NCBI RefSeq assembly: GCF_004353505.1
Contig: NZ_SMNQ01000009.1
Location: 124,001-188,000 of the forward strand
Reading direction: 5' to 3'
DNA: 64,000 bases
DNA from: Streptomyces sp. WAC05374
GTDB lineage: Bacteria > Actinomycetota > Actinomycetes > Streptomycetales > Streptomycetaceae
Position 1 is the stretch's first letter. Every line of letters starts with the position of its first letter. The notes under the pieces were generated by a model, which did no database searches, was not told where the DNA came from, and saw nothing but the letters and a program-made list of their open reading frames with translations. The position numbers and the translations under genes were made by a program. This document shows positions 22,682 to 33,476 of this stretch, one piece after another.

Positions 22682-24037
22682 TCAGTCCTCGGCGCCGCGC
22701 AGGCGCTCCCGCACCTTCTCGGCCACGTCCGCGTACCGCGCCTCCGCGCCGTAGCGGGTCGGCTCGTAGTAACGCCTGCCGTGGATGGCGTCGGGCGCGT
22801 ACTGCTGGGCGGCGATCCCGCCGGGGACGTCGTGCGGGTACACGTACCCCTGGGCGTGGCCCAGCTTGGCGGCGCCCTTGTAGTGACCGTCCCGGAGGTG
22901 GGGAGGGACCGGGCCCGCCAGCCCGTTCCGCACGTCCGCCCGGGCGGCCGCTATCGCGGTGGTCGCGGTGTTCGACTTGGGGGCCAGGGCGAGGGCGATC
23001 GTGGCGTGGCTGAGGGTCAGGGCCGCCTCGGGGAAGCCGATCATGGCGACGGCCTGGGCGGCCGCGACCGCGAGGGGCAGCGCCGTGGGGTCCGCCAGGC
23101 CGATGTCCTCGCTCGCGGAGATCATCAGACGGCGGGCGATGAAGCGGGGGTCCTCGCCGGCCTCGATCATCCGGGCGAGGTAGTGCAGGGCGGCGTCGAC
23201 GTCGGAGCCGCGGATGGACTTGATCAGCGCGCTGGCCACGTCGTAGTGCTGGTCGCCGTCCCGGTCGTACGTCACCGCCGCCCGGTCGACCGTCTCCTCG
23301 AGGGTGGCGAGGGTGATCTCGGGTTCCTTCTTGGCGAGGGCGGCACCGGCCGCCGCCTCGAGGGCGGTCAGCGCCCTGCGGGCGTCGCCGCCCGCGATCC
23401 GCAGCAGGTGGGAGCGGGCGTCACCGGACAGGGTCACCGCACCGGCCAGGCCGCGCTCGTCGGTCAGGGCCCGCTCCAGCAGGCCCTGGACGTCCTCGTC
23501 CGTGAGTGGTTCGAGGGTCAGCAGCAGGGAGCGGGACAGCAGCGGGGAGATGACCGAGAAGTACGGGTTCTCGGTGGTGGCGGCGATCAGCGTGACCCAC
23601 CGGTTCTCGACGGCGGGGAGCAGGGAGTCCTGCTGGGCCTTGCTGAAGCGGTGGATCTCGTCGAGGAAGAGGACGGTCTCCTTGCCGAAGCCGCCGGCCG
23701 CGCGGCGGGCGCCGTCGATGACCGCGCGGACCTCCTTGACGCCGGCGGTGATGGCGGAGAGCTCGACGAAACGCTTGTTGGTGGCCTTGGAGACCACGTA
23801 CGCCAGGGTCGTCTTCCCGGTGCCGGGCGGGCCCCAGAGGATCACGGACGACGCGCCCGCCGGGCCGCCCGCGCCCTCGCCGACCAGCCGGCGCAGGGGG
23901 GAACCGGGCTTGAGCAGGTGCTGCTGGCCGACGACTTCGTCCAGGGTGCGCGGGCGCATCCGGACCGCCAGGGGGCTGGTGGACGGATCCTTCTCCTGGC
24001 GTTCCTCGGCTGCTGCGGTAAACAGGTCGGGCTCCAC
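22682..24037 (-). CDS. rarA: Replication-associated recombination protein A (RarA/MgsA AAA+ ATPase)
   Basis: A 451-residue clamp-loader-like AAA+ ATPase that acts at stalled forks. Walker A GPPGTGKTT, Walker B LFLDEIHRF, sensor-1 AATTENP, and the C-terminal MgsA tetramerisation domain (SASEDIGLADP, GHAQGYVYPHDVPGG). The GTG start at 24037 has no ribosome site. A TAGGCT -10 hexamer ends 7 nt upstream, which would put the transcript start on the GTG itself, i.e. a leaderless mRNA. Convergent with the DUF2470 gene at zero distance. Confidence 0.95.
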   Translation of the reverse strand: MEPDLFTAAAEERQEKDPSTSPLAVRMRPRTLDEVVGQQHLLKPGSPLRRLVGEGAGGPAGASSVILWGPPGTGKTTLAYVVSKATNKRFVELSAITAGVKEVRAVIDGARRAAGGFGKETVLFLDEIHRFSKAQQDSLLPAVENRWVTLIAATTENPYFSVISPLLSRSLLLTLEPLTDEDVQGLLERALTDERGLAGAVTLSGDARSHLLRIAGGDARRALTALEAAAGAALAKKEPEITLATLEETVDRAAVTYDRDGDQHYDVASALIKSIRGSDVDAALHYLARMIEAGEDPRFIARRLMISASEDIGLADPTALPLAVAAAQAVAMIGFPEAALTLSHATIALALAPKSNTATTAIAAARADVRNGLAGPVPPHLRDGHYKGAAKLGHAQGYVYPHDVPGGIAAQQYAPDAIHGRRYYEPTRYGAEARYADVAEKVRERLRGAED

Positions 24038-24044
24038 ACGCAGA

Positions 24045-24066
24045 AGCCTATGTCAGCCCACTGACA
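24045..24066 (-). promoter_or_regulatory. Putative leaderless rarA promoter with inverted repeat
   Basis: On the minus strand, TAGGCT (24050-24045) is a good -10 located 7 nt before the rarA GTG. Just upstream is the inverted repeat TGTCAG-CCCA-CTGACA (24051-24066), a possible operator. It does not look like the actinobacterial LexA box. No clear -35 is seen. Confidence 0.4.
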
Positions 24067-24082
24067 GCCGGCCGGGGACCGG

Positions 24083-24700
24083 TCAGCCGGTCCAGAAGTC
24101 CCACCAGCGGGTCAGGACGAGCATCCCGATGATCCCGATGTGCACGGCCGGCAGCACCCAGGTGAACTCGTCGAGGAAGCCGCGCACCGCCCGCGGCGCG
24201 GGCAGCAGGCCGTTGCGCACGTTGTGCGAGGTCACGTACCAGAACATGATGATCGTCGCGATCCACGCCAGGGAGCACCACAGGCACAGGGCGTTGATTT
24301 CGTACAGCGACTGGTGCATGAGCCACATGCAGAAGCCGGTGCCGAAGAGCGTCCCGGCGTTCAGGCCCAGCCAGTACCAGCGGCGGTAGCGGGCGCCCGC
24401 GAGGAGGCCGACGCCGATGGCGACCACCATGGCGTAGGTGACGAGGCCGAGCATGGGATTGGGGAAGCCGAAGGCCGACGCCTGCTCGCTCTTCATGATG
24501 TTGCCGCAGGACACGATCGGATTGAGGCTGCACCCGGGGGTGAAGTTCGGGTCCTCGAGCAGCTTGAACTTGTCGAGCGTGATCACCCACGCCGCGAGCA
24601 GTCCGGCCGCACCCGTGACCACCAGCATCCAGGCGAACGCCCGGCTCGCGCCGACCGTCGTGGTGCCGGAGGAAGCGTTGTCAACGGCTGCTGTCGTCAT
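24083..24700 (-). CDS. Vitamin K epoxide reductase (VKOR) family protein
   Basis: A 205-residue membrane protein with about five membrane segments. It has the two redox Cys pairs of bacterial VKOR: the active CLWC motif and a loop pair in PGCSLNPIVSCGNIM. It re-oxidises periplasmic thiol oxidases of the DsbA type using menaquinone. There is no fused thioredoxin domain; a DsbA-like gene with CPDC lies far away at 60632-61165. ATG at 24700. It lies 45 nt upstream of rarA on the same strand. Confidence 0.93.
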   Translation of the reverse strand: MTTAAVDNASSGTTTVGASRAFAWMLVVTGAAGLLAAWVITLDKFKLLEDPNFTPGCSLNPIVSCGNIMKSEQASAFGFPNPMLGLVTYAMVVAIGVGLLAGARYRRWYWLGLNAGTLFGTGFCMWLMHQSLYEINALCLWCSLAWIATIIMFWYVTSHNVRNGLLPAPRAVRGFLDEFTWVLPAVHIGIIGMLVLTRWWDFWTG

Positions 24701-24750
24701 GGGGGATCATTCTGCCGCATGACGGCCGGTGTCCGCCGTTCGGTGGACAT

Positions 24751-24782
24751 AAGGACACCCCGGCCGGGGCCGGGGTGTCCTT
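24751..24782 (-). terminator. Terminator after hisS
   Basis: A 14-bp perfect stem, AAGGACACCCCGGC (24751-24764) and GCCGGGGTGTCCTT (24769-24782), with a 4-nt loop, 4 nt beyond the hisS stop. Confidence 0.9.
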
Positions 24783-24786
24783 GGGA

Positions 24787-26049
24787 TCACGCCGGGCGGG
24801 AGGCCAGCTTCTCGACGACGGCGTCGAGGGCGACCGGCTCCTGCTCGCCCGACTCCATGTCCTTGAGCTGGGCCACGCCCTCGGCGAGGTCGCGCTCGCC
24901 CAGGACCAGGGCGTACCGGGCGCCGCTGCGGTTGGCGGCCTTCATCGCGGCCTTCAGGCCCTTGCCGCCGTACGCGAAGTCCGTCGCGACGCCCGCCTTG
25001 CGCAACTCGGTGACCAGGCCGAACAGCCGGCGCCGGGCGTCCTCGCCGATCGGCACCGCGAACACGCTGGTGGCGGCGGGCAGGTCGAGGGTGATGCCCT
25101 CGGCCTCCAGCGCCAGCACCGTGCGGTCCACGCCGAGCGCCCAGCCCACCGACGGCAGGGCGGGGCCGCCGATCATCTCCGACAGCCCGTCGTAGCGGCC
25201 GCCGCCGCCCACCGCGGACTGCGAGCCCAGACCGTCGTGGACGAACTCGAACGTGGTCCGCGTGTAGTAGTCCAGGCCGCGCACCAGCTTCTCGTCGTCC
25301 TCGAAGGCCACGCCCGCCGCCGTCAGGAGCGCGCGCACCTCCTCGTGGTACGCCCGGCACGCGTCGCACAGGTAGTCGCGCAGCAGCGGCGCGCCCACGA
25401 GCTGCTTCTGGACGTCGGCGCGCTTGTCGTCGAGGACCCGCAGCGGGTTGATGTCGACGCGGCGGCGGGTGTCCTCGTCAAGGTCCAGCCCGCGCAGGAA
25501 GCCCTGGAGCGCCTCCCGGTACACCGGGCGGCACTCCTTGTCGCCCAGCGAGTTCAGCAGGATACGGAAGTCGCGCAGGCCCAGCGAGCGGTACGCCTGG
25601 TCGGCCAGGATGATCAGCTCGGCGTCCAGCGCCGGGTCCTCGGCGCCGATCGCCTCGGCGCCCACCTGCGAGAAGTGGCGGTAGCGGCCCTTCTGCGGGC
25701 GCTCGTAGCGGTAGTACGAGCCCGAGTACCAGAGCTTGACGGGGAGGTTTCCCTGCTTGTGCAGGTTGGCCTCCAGGGCGGCGCGCAGCACCGACGCGGT
25801 GCCCTCGGGGCGCAGGGCGAGCCTGTCGCCGCCCTTGGTCTCGAAGGCGTACATCTCCTTGGTGACGATGTCGGTGGACTCGCCGACACCGCGGGCGAAC
25901 AGTTCGACGTTCTCGAAGCCGGGGGTCTCGACGTACCCGTAGCCGGAGTTCCGCAGCGGCGCGGAGATCGCCTCGCGGACGGCGAGGTACGTCGCGGAGC
26001 TCGGCGGCAGCAGGTCGTAGGTGCCCTTGGGGGCCTGGAAGGTACTCAC
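24787..26049 (-). CDS. hisS: Histidyl-tRNA synthetase
   Basis: A 420-residue class II synthetase. It shows the motif 2 loop YRYERPQKGRYRHFSQVG, the HisA signature VRGLDYYTRTTFEF and the motif 3 region SVGWALGVDRTV, plus the C-terminal anticodon-binding domain (~325-420). The GTG start at 26049 (STFQAPKGTYDLLPP) is the family N-terminus; open frame upstream into the MBL gene was ignored. It follows the MBL hydrolase gene by 13 nt, as in other actinobacteria. Confidence 0.97.
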   Translation of the reverse strand: MSTFQAPKGTYDLLPPSSATYLAVREAISAPLRNSGYGYVETPGFENVELFARGVGESTDIVTKEMYAFETKGGDRLALRPEGTASVLRAALEANLHKQGNLPVKLWYSGSYYRYERPQKGRYRHFSQVGAEAIGAEDPALDAELIILADQAYRSLGLRDFRILLNSLGDKECRPVYREALQGFLRGLDLDEDTRRRVDINPLRVLDDKRADVQKQLVGAPLLRDYLCDACRAYHEEVRALLTAAGVAFEDDEKLVRGLDYYTRTTFEFVHDGLGSQSAVGGGGRYDGLSEMIGGPALPSVGWALGVDRTVLALEAEGITLDLPAATSVFAVPIGEDARRRLFGLVTELRKAGVATDFAYGGKGLKAAMKAANRSGARYALVLGERDLAEGVAQLKDMESGEQEPVALDAVVEKLASRPA

Positions 26050-26062
26050 GGGACTTCTCTCG

Positions 26063-26770
26063 TCACATTCCTCGTCGGGGAGCGGGCGACGCTCCCTGGC
26101 CGGCCGCCACCTCGCGCAGGTACGGGTTGGTGGCGCGCTCGCGGCCGATGGTCGTCTGGGGGCCGTGGCCGGACAGCACCACGGTCGAGTCGTCGAGCGG
26201 CAGGCACACGCGGGCCAGCGAGTCGAGCATCTCGGCCATGTCACCGCCGGGCAGGTCGGTGCGTCCGATGGAGCCGGCGAACAGCAGGTCGCCCGAGAAG
26301 AAGACCGGCGGGACGTCCGCCGCCTCGGGCATGCCGAAGGTCACCGACCCCTTCGTATGGCCGGGCGCGTGCGACACGGTCAGCTCCAGGCCCGCGAGGC
26401 TCAGCTTCGCCCCGTCGGTGAGCTCGTGGACGTCGTCCGGCTCCCCCACGGTCAGCTCGCCCATGAGCGGCATGCCGATGGAGCGGCCGAGGGCCTTCTC
26501 CGGGTCGCTCATCATGTACCGGTCGGAGGGGTGGATCCACGCGGGCACGTCATGGGCGCCGCAGACCGGGACGACCGAGGCGACGTGGTCGATGTGGCCG
26601 TGGGTGAGGACGACCGCCACCGGCTTGAGCCGGTGCTTCTTGAGCGTCTCCTCGACTCCCTGGGTGGCCTGGTGGCCCGGGTCGATGATCACGCACTCCT
26701 CGCCCGCGGCGGGGGCGACCAGGTAGCAGTTGGTCCCCCAGGCCCCGGCGGGGAACCCGGCAATGAGCAC
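26063..26770 (-). CDS. MBL-fold hydrolase, glyoxalase II-like
   Basis: A 235-residue metallo-beta-lactamase-fold protein with the metal motif THGHIDH, a second His in HAPGHTKGS, a bridging Asp in FFSGDLLF and a last His in VLSGHGPQT. The pattern fits hydroxyacylglutathione hydrolase-like proteins; the physiological thioester is unknown (mycothiol chemistry is likelier than glutathione here). GTG at 26770 with AAGGA upstream. Coupled to hisS, 13 nt apart. Divergent from the cyclophilin gene. Confidence 0.92.
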   Translation of the reverse strand: MLIAGFPAGAWGTNCYLVAPAAGEECVIIDPGHQATQGVEETLKKHRLKPVAVVLTHGHIDHVASVVPVCGAHDVPAWIHPSDRYMMSDPEKALGRSIGMPLMGELTVGEPDDVHELTDGAKLSLAGLELTVSHAPGHTKGSVTFGMPEAADVPPVFFSGDLLFAGSIGRTDLPGGDMAEMLDSLARVCLPLDDSTVVLSGHGPQTTIGRERATNPYLREVAAGQGASPAPRRGM

Positions 26771-26923
26771 GATCGTCCTTAAGAGTCGTCCGGCACACGT
26801 CGTCCGGCGGAGGAATGCAGCAGATCAGAGCCTACCGGCGCTGCTCATTCCACAGCCAACCCGTATACGGTACGGGCACACTCGGCCAGGACAGGAACAG
26901 ACGACCGACAAGGAGAAGACCCG

Positions 26924-27715
26924 GTGGTCACCAGCGATCAGCGGCGGCGCCAGCTCGCCCGGGAGAAGTTCGAGCGGCAGCAGAAGCGCCGCGAGGAGGC
27001 CCAGCGCAAGGCGAAGCGGCGCACCCGGATCATCGTCGCCGCGGTCGCCGTCGCGCTCGTCGCGGGCGCCGGGGCCTACACGAACTTCCGCACCGAGTCC
27101 GCCGCGGACGCGAAGAAGCCGATCGAGTTCCCCTCGTCGTCGCCGGGCGCCGAGTCCTCGCCCGAGCCGAAGGCCGACGAGCCGAAGATGGCCGTCGACA
27201 CCAAGGCGACGTACACGATGGCGCTGACGACGAACCACGGCGTCGTGTCGATCGCGATGGACGCCGCGAAGACGCCGCGCACGGTCAACTCGTTCAAGCA
27301 CCTCGCCGACAAGAAGTACTTCGACAACACGAAGTGCCACCGCCTGACCACGCAGGGCATCTTCGTGCTCCAGTGCGGCGACCCCAAGGGCGACGGCACG
27401 GGCGGCCCCGGCTACACCATCCCGGACGAGAACCTCGCCTCCCTGGGCAAGCCGGGCGCGGACGGCGCGGTGACGTTCAAGGCCGGGACGGTGGCGATGG
27501 CCAACACCGGGCAGCCGGGCACCGGCGGCAGCCAGTTCTTCCTCGTCTACAAGGACACCAAGCTGCCCCCGCAGTACACGCCGTTCGGCACGATGGACGC
27601 GGCCGGTCTGAAGGCCGTCCAGGACGTCGCCAAGGGCGGTGTCGAGGGCGGCGCCCAGGACGGTGCGCCCAAGAAGGCCGTCACCATCGAGAAGGCCGTC
27701 GTCAGCAAGGCGTGA
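26924..27715 (+). CDS. Membrane-anchored cyclophilin-type peptidyl-prolyl isomerase
   Basis: 263 residues. A highly basic, helical N-terminus (residues 6-34), one membrane anchor (RIIVAAVAVALVAGAGAY), a Ser/Pro/Glu linker, then the cyclophilin domain (~95-263) with CHRLTTQGIFVLQCGDPKG, GTVAMANTG and GSQFFLVY. It probably folds exported proteins outside the membrane. The GTG at 26924 follows AAGGAG at spacing 8. The next gene, a DUF349 protein, is usual beside it. Confidence 0.94.
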   Translation: MVTSDQRRRQLAREKFERQQKRREEAQRKAKRRTRIIVAAVAVALVAGAGAYTNFRTESAADAKKPIEFPSSSPGAESSPEPKADEPKMAVDTKATYTMALTTNHGVVSIAMDAAKTPRTVNSFKHLADKKYFDNTKCHRLTTQGIFVLQCGDPKGDGTGGPGYTIPDENLASLGKPGADGAVTFKAGTVAMANTGQPGTGGSQFFLVYKDTKLPPQYTPFGTMDAAGLKAVQDVAKGGVEGGAQDGAPKKAVTIEKAVVSKA

Positions 27716-27741
27716 CCCACCGAATTCGGTGGCGCTGAGTG

Positions 27742-27771
27742 CGGACAGCCGGGCGGCCGGTCGCCTAGATT
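27742..27771 (+). promoter_or_regulatory. Putative promoter for the DUF349 gene
   Basis: CGGACA (27742-27747), an 18-nt spacer and TAGATT (27766-27771). It would give a leader of about 110 nt before the GTG at 27890. Confidence 0.45.
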
Positions 27772-27889
27772 GGCGTTGTGCAGCGCGACCTCGAGCGTCG
27801 TGCTGTGGAGGGCGGGCGAGGCCCGTCAGGGAACTGTGGACGATGCCCGGGGGTGACCGCCCTCGTCGGCATCATGTGGAGGAGGCGCT

Positions 27890-29119
27890 GTGAGCAGCGA
27901 CCCGTGGGGCCGCGTCGACGAGACGGGCACCGTGTACGTGCGTACAGCCGACGGCGAGCAGGTCGTCGGATCGTGGCAGGCCGGAACTCCCGAGGAGGCA
28001 CTGGCCTACTTCGAGCGCAAGTACGAGGGCTTGGTTGTCGAGATCGGCCTCCTCGAGAAGCGGGTGAAGACCACCGACCTGTCGGCCAAGGACGCGATGG
28101 CCGCGATCGACCACATCCGTCATCAGGTGGACGAGCACCACGCCGTGGGCGACCTCGACGCGCTCCGCAAGCGGCTCGACAAGCTGGTCGAGACGGTGGA
28201 GGCGCGCCGCGAGGAGCGCAAGGCGCAGAAGGCCAGGCAGACCGACGAGGCGCGGCACGCCAAGGAGGCGCTGGTCGCCGAGGCGGAGGAGCTGGCGAAG
28301 AGCGAGCAGTGGCGGGCCGCCGGTGAGCGGCTGCGGGCGCTGGTGGACACCTGGAAGGGCCTGCCGCGGCTCGACCGGAAGTCCGACGACGAGCTGTGGC
28401 ACCGCTTCTCGCACGCCCGGTCGGCGTTCTCCAAGCGGCGCAAGGCGCACTTCGCGTCGCTGGACGCGCAGCGCGAGGAGGCCCGCAGGACCAAGGAGCG
28501 GCTGGTCGCGGAGGCCGAGTCGCTGTCGGGTTCCACCGACTGGGGCGCCACGGCCGCCCGGTACCGCGAGCTGATGGCGGAGTGGAAGGCGGCGGGCCGG
28601 GCCCAGCGCGAGCACGAGGACGACCTGTGGAACCGTTTCCGCGGTGCGCAGGACGTCTTCTTCGCCGCGCGCAGCGAGGTGTTCGCGGAGCGTGACGCCG
28701 AGCAGGCGGAGAACCTCAAGCTGAAGGAGGAGCTGGCCGGCGAGGCCGAGAAGCTGCTGCCGGTGACGGACCTCAAGGCGGCGCGTGCCGCGTTCCGGTC
28801 CATCAACGAGCGGTGGGAGGCCATCGGTCACGTACCGCGCGACGCCCGGCCGAAGGTCGAGGGGCGGATGCACACCGTGGAGCGGGCGATCCAGGAGGCC
28901 GAGGAGGCCGAGTGGCGCCGGACGAACCCGGAGGCACGCGCGCGTGCGGCGGGTCTGACGGGTCAGCTCCAGGACGCGGTCGACAAGCTGCGCAAGCAGA
29001 TCGACGCGGCCCGTGCGGCGGGCAACGACGCCAAGGCGGACAAGCTCACCCGTGAGCTGGAGGGCCGTCAGGCGCTGCTGGACCAGGCGCTCAAGGGCCT
29101 CCAGGAGTTCGGCGGCTGA
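27890..29119 (+). CDS. DUF349 repeat coiled-coil protein
   Basis: 409 residues, strongly charged and mostly helical. About three DUF349 units are visible, each with a W-x-A-R-type centre: EQWRAAGERLRALVDTWKG, DWGATAARYRELMAEWKAAG and DLKAARAAFRSINERWEAIG. The C-terminal helix resembles a coiled coil. Function unknown; DUF349 proteins have been linked to stress responses in other bacteria. GTG at 27890 with GAGGAGG upstream. It faces relA across a strong bidirectional terminator. Confidence 0.9.
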   Translation: MSSDPWGRVDETGTVYVRTADGEQVVGSWQAGTPEEALAYFERKYEGLVVEIGLLEKRVKTTDLSAKDAMAAIDHIRHQVDEHHAVGDLDALRKRLDKLVETVEARREERKAQKARQTDEARHAKEALVAEAEELAKSEQWRAAGERLRALVDTWKGLPRLDRKSDDELWHRFSHARSAFSKRRKAHFASLDAQREEARRTKERLVAEAESLSGSTDWGATAARYRELMAEWKAAGRAQREHEDDLWNRFRGAQDVFFAARSEVFAERDAEQAENLKLKEELAGEAEKLLPVTDLKAARAAFRSINERWEAIGHVPRDARPKVEGRMHTVERAIQEAEEAEWRRTNPEARARAAGLTGQLQDAVDKLRKQIDAARAAGNDAKADKLTRELEGRQALLDQALKGLQEFGG

Positions 29120-29131
29120 CGCGGCGACGCG

Positions 29132-29161
29132 AAAGGGCCTCCCCGTGCGGGGAGGCCCTTT
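29132..29161. terminator. Bidirectional terminator between the DUF349 gene and relA
   Basis: AAAGGGCCTCCCC (29132-29144) and GGGGAGGCCCTTT (29149-29161) form a perfect 13-bp stem with a GTGC loop, followed by T residues. It ends 13 nt before the relA stop. Confidence 0.92.
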
Positions 29162-29173
29162 TTCGTGGTGCGC

Positions 29174-31657
<2,484 letters not shown>

Positions 31658-31784
31658 GAGCGCTCCTCGTGCGGGTCCGGGTCCCCCGGTCAGGCCCGGA
31701 ATCCCATGGTACTGACCTCGGGCGAGCCGCTCGCCCCCGGACGGGGACGGACCGGTTCCGGGGCTGGTACCGGGGAACGCGAAA

Positions 31785-31813
31785 ACGGGCACCCGGTGTT
31801 CCCGGGTGCCCGT
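31785..31813 (-). terminator. Terminator after apt
   Basis: ACGGGCACCCGG (31785-31796) and CCGGGTGCCCGT (31802-31813) form a 12-bp stem with a 5-nt loop. On the minus strand it is followed by TTTT. It separates the secDF-apt transcript from relA, which therefore needs its own promoter in 31658-31784. Confidence 0.88.
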
Positions 31814-31835
31814 ATCCGTGCCGTGTGCTCGCTGG

Positions 31836-32378
31836 TCAGAGCGTGATCAGCGCCTCCAGCGGGGCGCCCGCCAGGGTGGGCTCCAGCCGGGCCCGGCCGC
31901 CCAGGAAACCGAGTTCCATGAGGACGGCGACGCCCGCGACCTCGGCTCCGGCCCGCCGGATCAGCTCCAGCGACGCCTCGGCGGTGCCGCCGGTGGCCAG
32001 GACGTCGTCGATGACCATGACGCGGTCACCGGGCAGGAGGTCCTCGGCGTGCACCTCGATCTCGGCGGTGCCGTACTCCAGCTCGTACGCCTGGCTCAGC
32101 GTCGCGCCGGGCAGCTTGCCCGCCTTGCGGACGGGGACGAAGCCCAGCGCGGCGGAGACGGCGACCGGCGCGGCCAGGATGAACCCGCGCGCCTCCAGGC
32201 CGACGATCTTCGTCGCCCCGTGCCGTACGCACAGCTCGGCCAGCGCCCCGGTGAGCGCCCCGAACGCCTCGGGGTCGGCGAGCAGCGGGGTGATGTCCTT
32301 GAACGTCACCCCGGGGATGGGGTAGTCCGCGACGTCCCGGATGCGGCGCAGGAGCAGCTCCTGCGTGGTGACGGTCAT
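31836..32378 (-). CDS. apt: Adenine phosphoribosyltransferase
   Basis: Salvages adenine to AMP using PRPP. The 180-residue protein has the PRPP motif VMVIDDVLATGGTAEA and the GLEARGFILAAPVA and RKAGKLPG segments of APT. The ATG at 32378 overlaps the secF stop by 4 nt (ATGA). Last gene of the yajC-secD-secF-apt group. Its place before relA is the conserved actinobacterial order. Confidence 0.97.
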   Translation of the reverse strand: MTVTTQELLLRRIRDVADYPIPGVTFKDITPLLADPEAFGALTGALAELCVRHGATKIVGLEARGFILAAPVAVSAALGFVPVRKAGKLPGATLSQAYELEYGTAEIEVHAEDLLPGDRVMVIDDVLATGGTAEASLELIRRAGAEVAGVAVLMELGFLGGRARLEPTLAGAPLEALITL

Positions 32379-33475
32379 CGGCGCTTGCCCCGCCCGCGGG
32401 TGGGCTGGCGCCGCTGGCCGACCACCGCACCGGCGGGTGCGGCGTCCTGCGGCTCGGCCTCGTCGGCACTACCGGCGGAGGCGTCCCCGGCCTCGTCGGT
32501 GCCCTGCTCGGCCTGGGCCCGCTTGGCGAGGACGCGCTTCTTCAGCGCCTTCATCTGCGGGTCGCGTTCCTTGAGGTCGGCGACGAGCGGCGTGGCGATG
32601 AAGATCGACGAGTACGCACCGGCGGCGAGACCCACGAACAGCGACAGCGAGATGTCGTTGAGCATGCCCGCGCCGAGGACACCGCCACCGATGAACAGCA
32701 GGCCGGCCACCGGCAGCAGCGCCACGACCGTGGTGTTGATGGAGCGGACCAGGGTGCTGTTGAGGCTGCGGTTGGCGATCTCGCTGTACGTCCAGCGGGT
32801 CTGCTTGGTGATGTCCCTCGACGCCTCCTTGAGACCGTCGAAGACGACGACGGTGTCGTAGAGGGAGTAACCGAGGATGGTCAGCAGACCGATCACGGTG
32901 CCCGGGGTGACCTCGAAGCCGACCAGGGCGTAGATGCCGACGGTGATCGTAAGGTCGTGGATCAGGGCGATCAGTGCGGCGACGGCCATGCGCCACTCGA
33001 ACGCGATGGCCAGGTAGACCACCACGAGGACCATGAAGACGCCGAGGCCCATCCACGCCTTGTTGGCGATCTGCTCGCCCCAGCTCGGGCCGACGACCTC
33101 GACGTTCAGGTCGTTCTTGGCGACGCCCAGCTCGGACGACAGCTCGCTCTTGATCTTGTCCGACTCCTGGGTGGACACGTCGCTGATCTGGATGCGCAGA
33201 CCGCCGGTGCCCAGCTCCTGGACGATCGGGATGTGGCCGGAGATCTCCTCCGCGGTGTCCCGCGCCTCCTCGGTGGAGACCGAGAGCTTGGGCGTGGTCA
33301 CGACGACGCCGCCCTTGAACTCGATGCCCATGTTCAGGCCCTGCACGGCCAGACCCACGACGGCGGTGATGGTGATCAGGATGGAGACGCCGTACCAGAT
33401 CATCCGCTTGCCGACGAAGTCGTACCCGACCTCACCGCGGTAGAGGCGTGCGCCCAGGTTGCCGAGTCGTGACAT
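32375..33475 (-). CDS. secF: Protein translocase subunit SecF
   Basis: With SecD uses the proton gradient to help Sec-dependent export. The 366-residue protein has six membrane segments, the GIEFKGGVVV start of the first periplasmic domain, and the conserved DLTITVGIYALVGFEVTPGT and YDTVVVFDGLKE segments. The C-terminal ~50 residues are Ala/Asp/Gln-rich and end in a basic RQPTRGRGKRR. The ATG at 33475 lies one base after the secD stop. The upstream open frame through secD is not used. Confidence 0.97.
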   Translation of the reverse strand: MSRLGNLGARLYRGEVGYDFVGKRMIWYGVSILITITAVVGLAVQGLNMGIEFKGGVVVTTPKLSVSTEEARDTAEEISGHIPIVQELGTGGLRIQISDVSTQESDKIKSELSSELGVAKNDLNVEVVGPSWGEQIANKAWMGLGVFMVLVVVYLAIAFEWRMAVAALIALIHDLTITVGIYALVGFEVTPGTVIGLLTILGYSLYDTVVVFDGLKEASRDITKQTRWTYSEIANRSLNSTLVRSINTTVVALLPVAGLLFIGGGVLGAGMLNDISLSLFVGLAAGAYSSIFIATPLVADLKERDPQMKALKKRVLAKRAQAEQGTDEAGDASAGSADEAEPQDAAPAGAVVGQRRQPTRGRGKRR

Positions 33476-33476
33476 C

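Noticed and set aside
24041..24066. LexA/SOS box in front of rarA
   Set aside because: The dyad TGTCAG-CCCA-CTGACA lacks the GAAC-N4-GTTC core of the actinobacterial SOS box.
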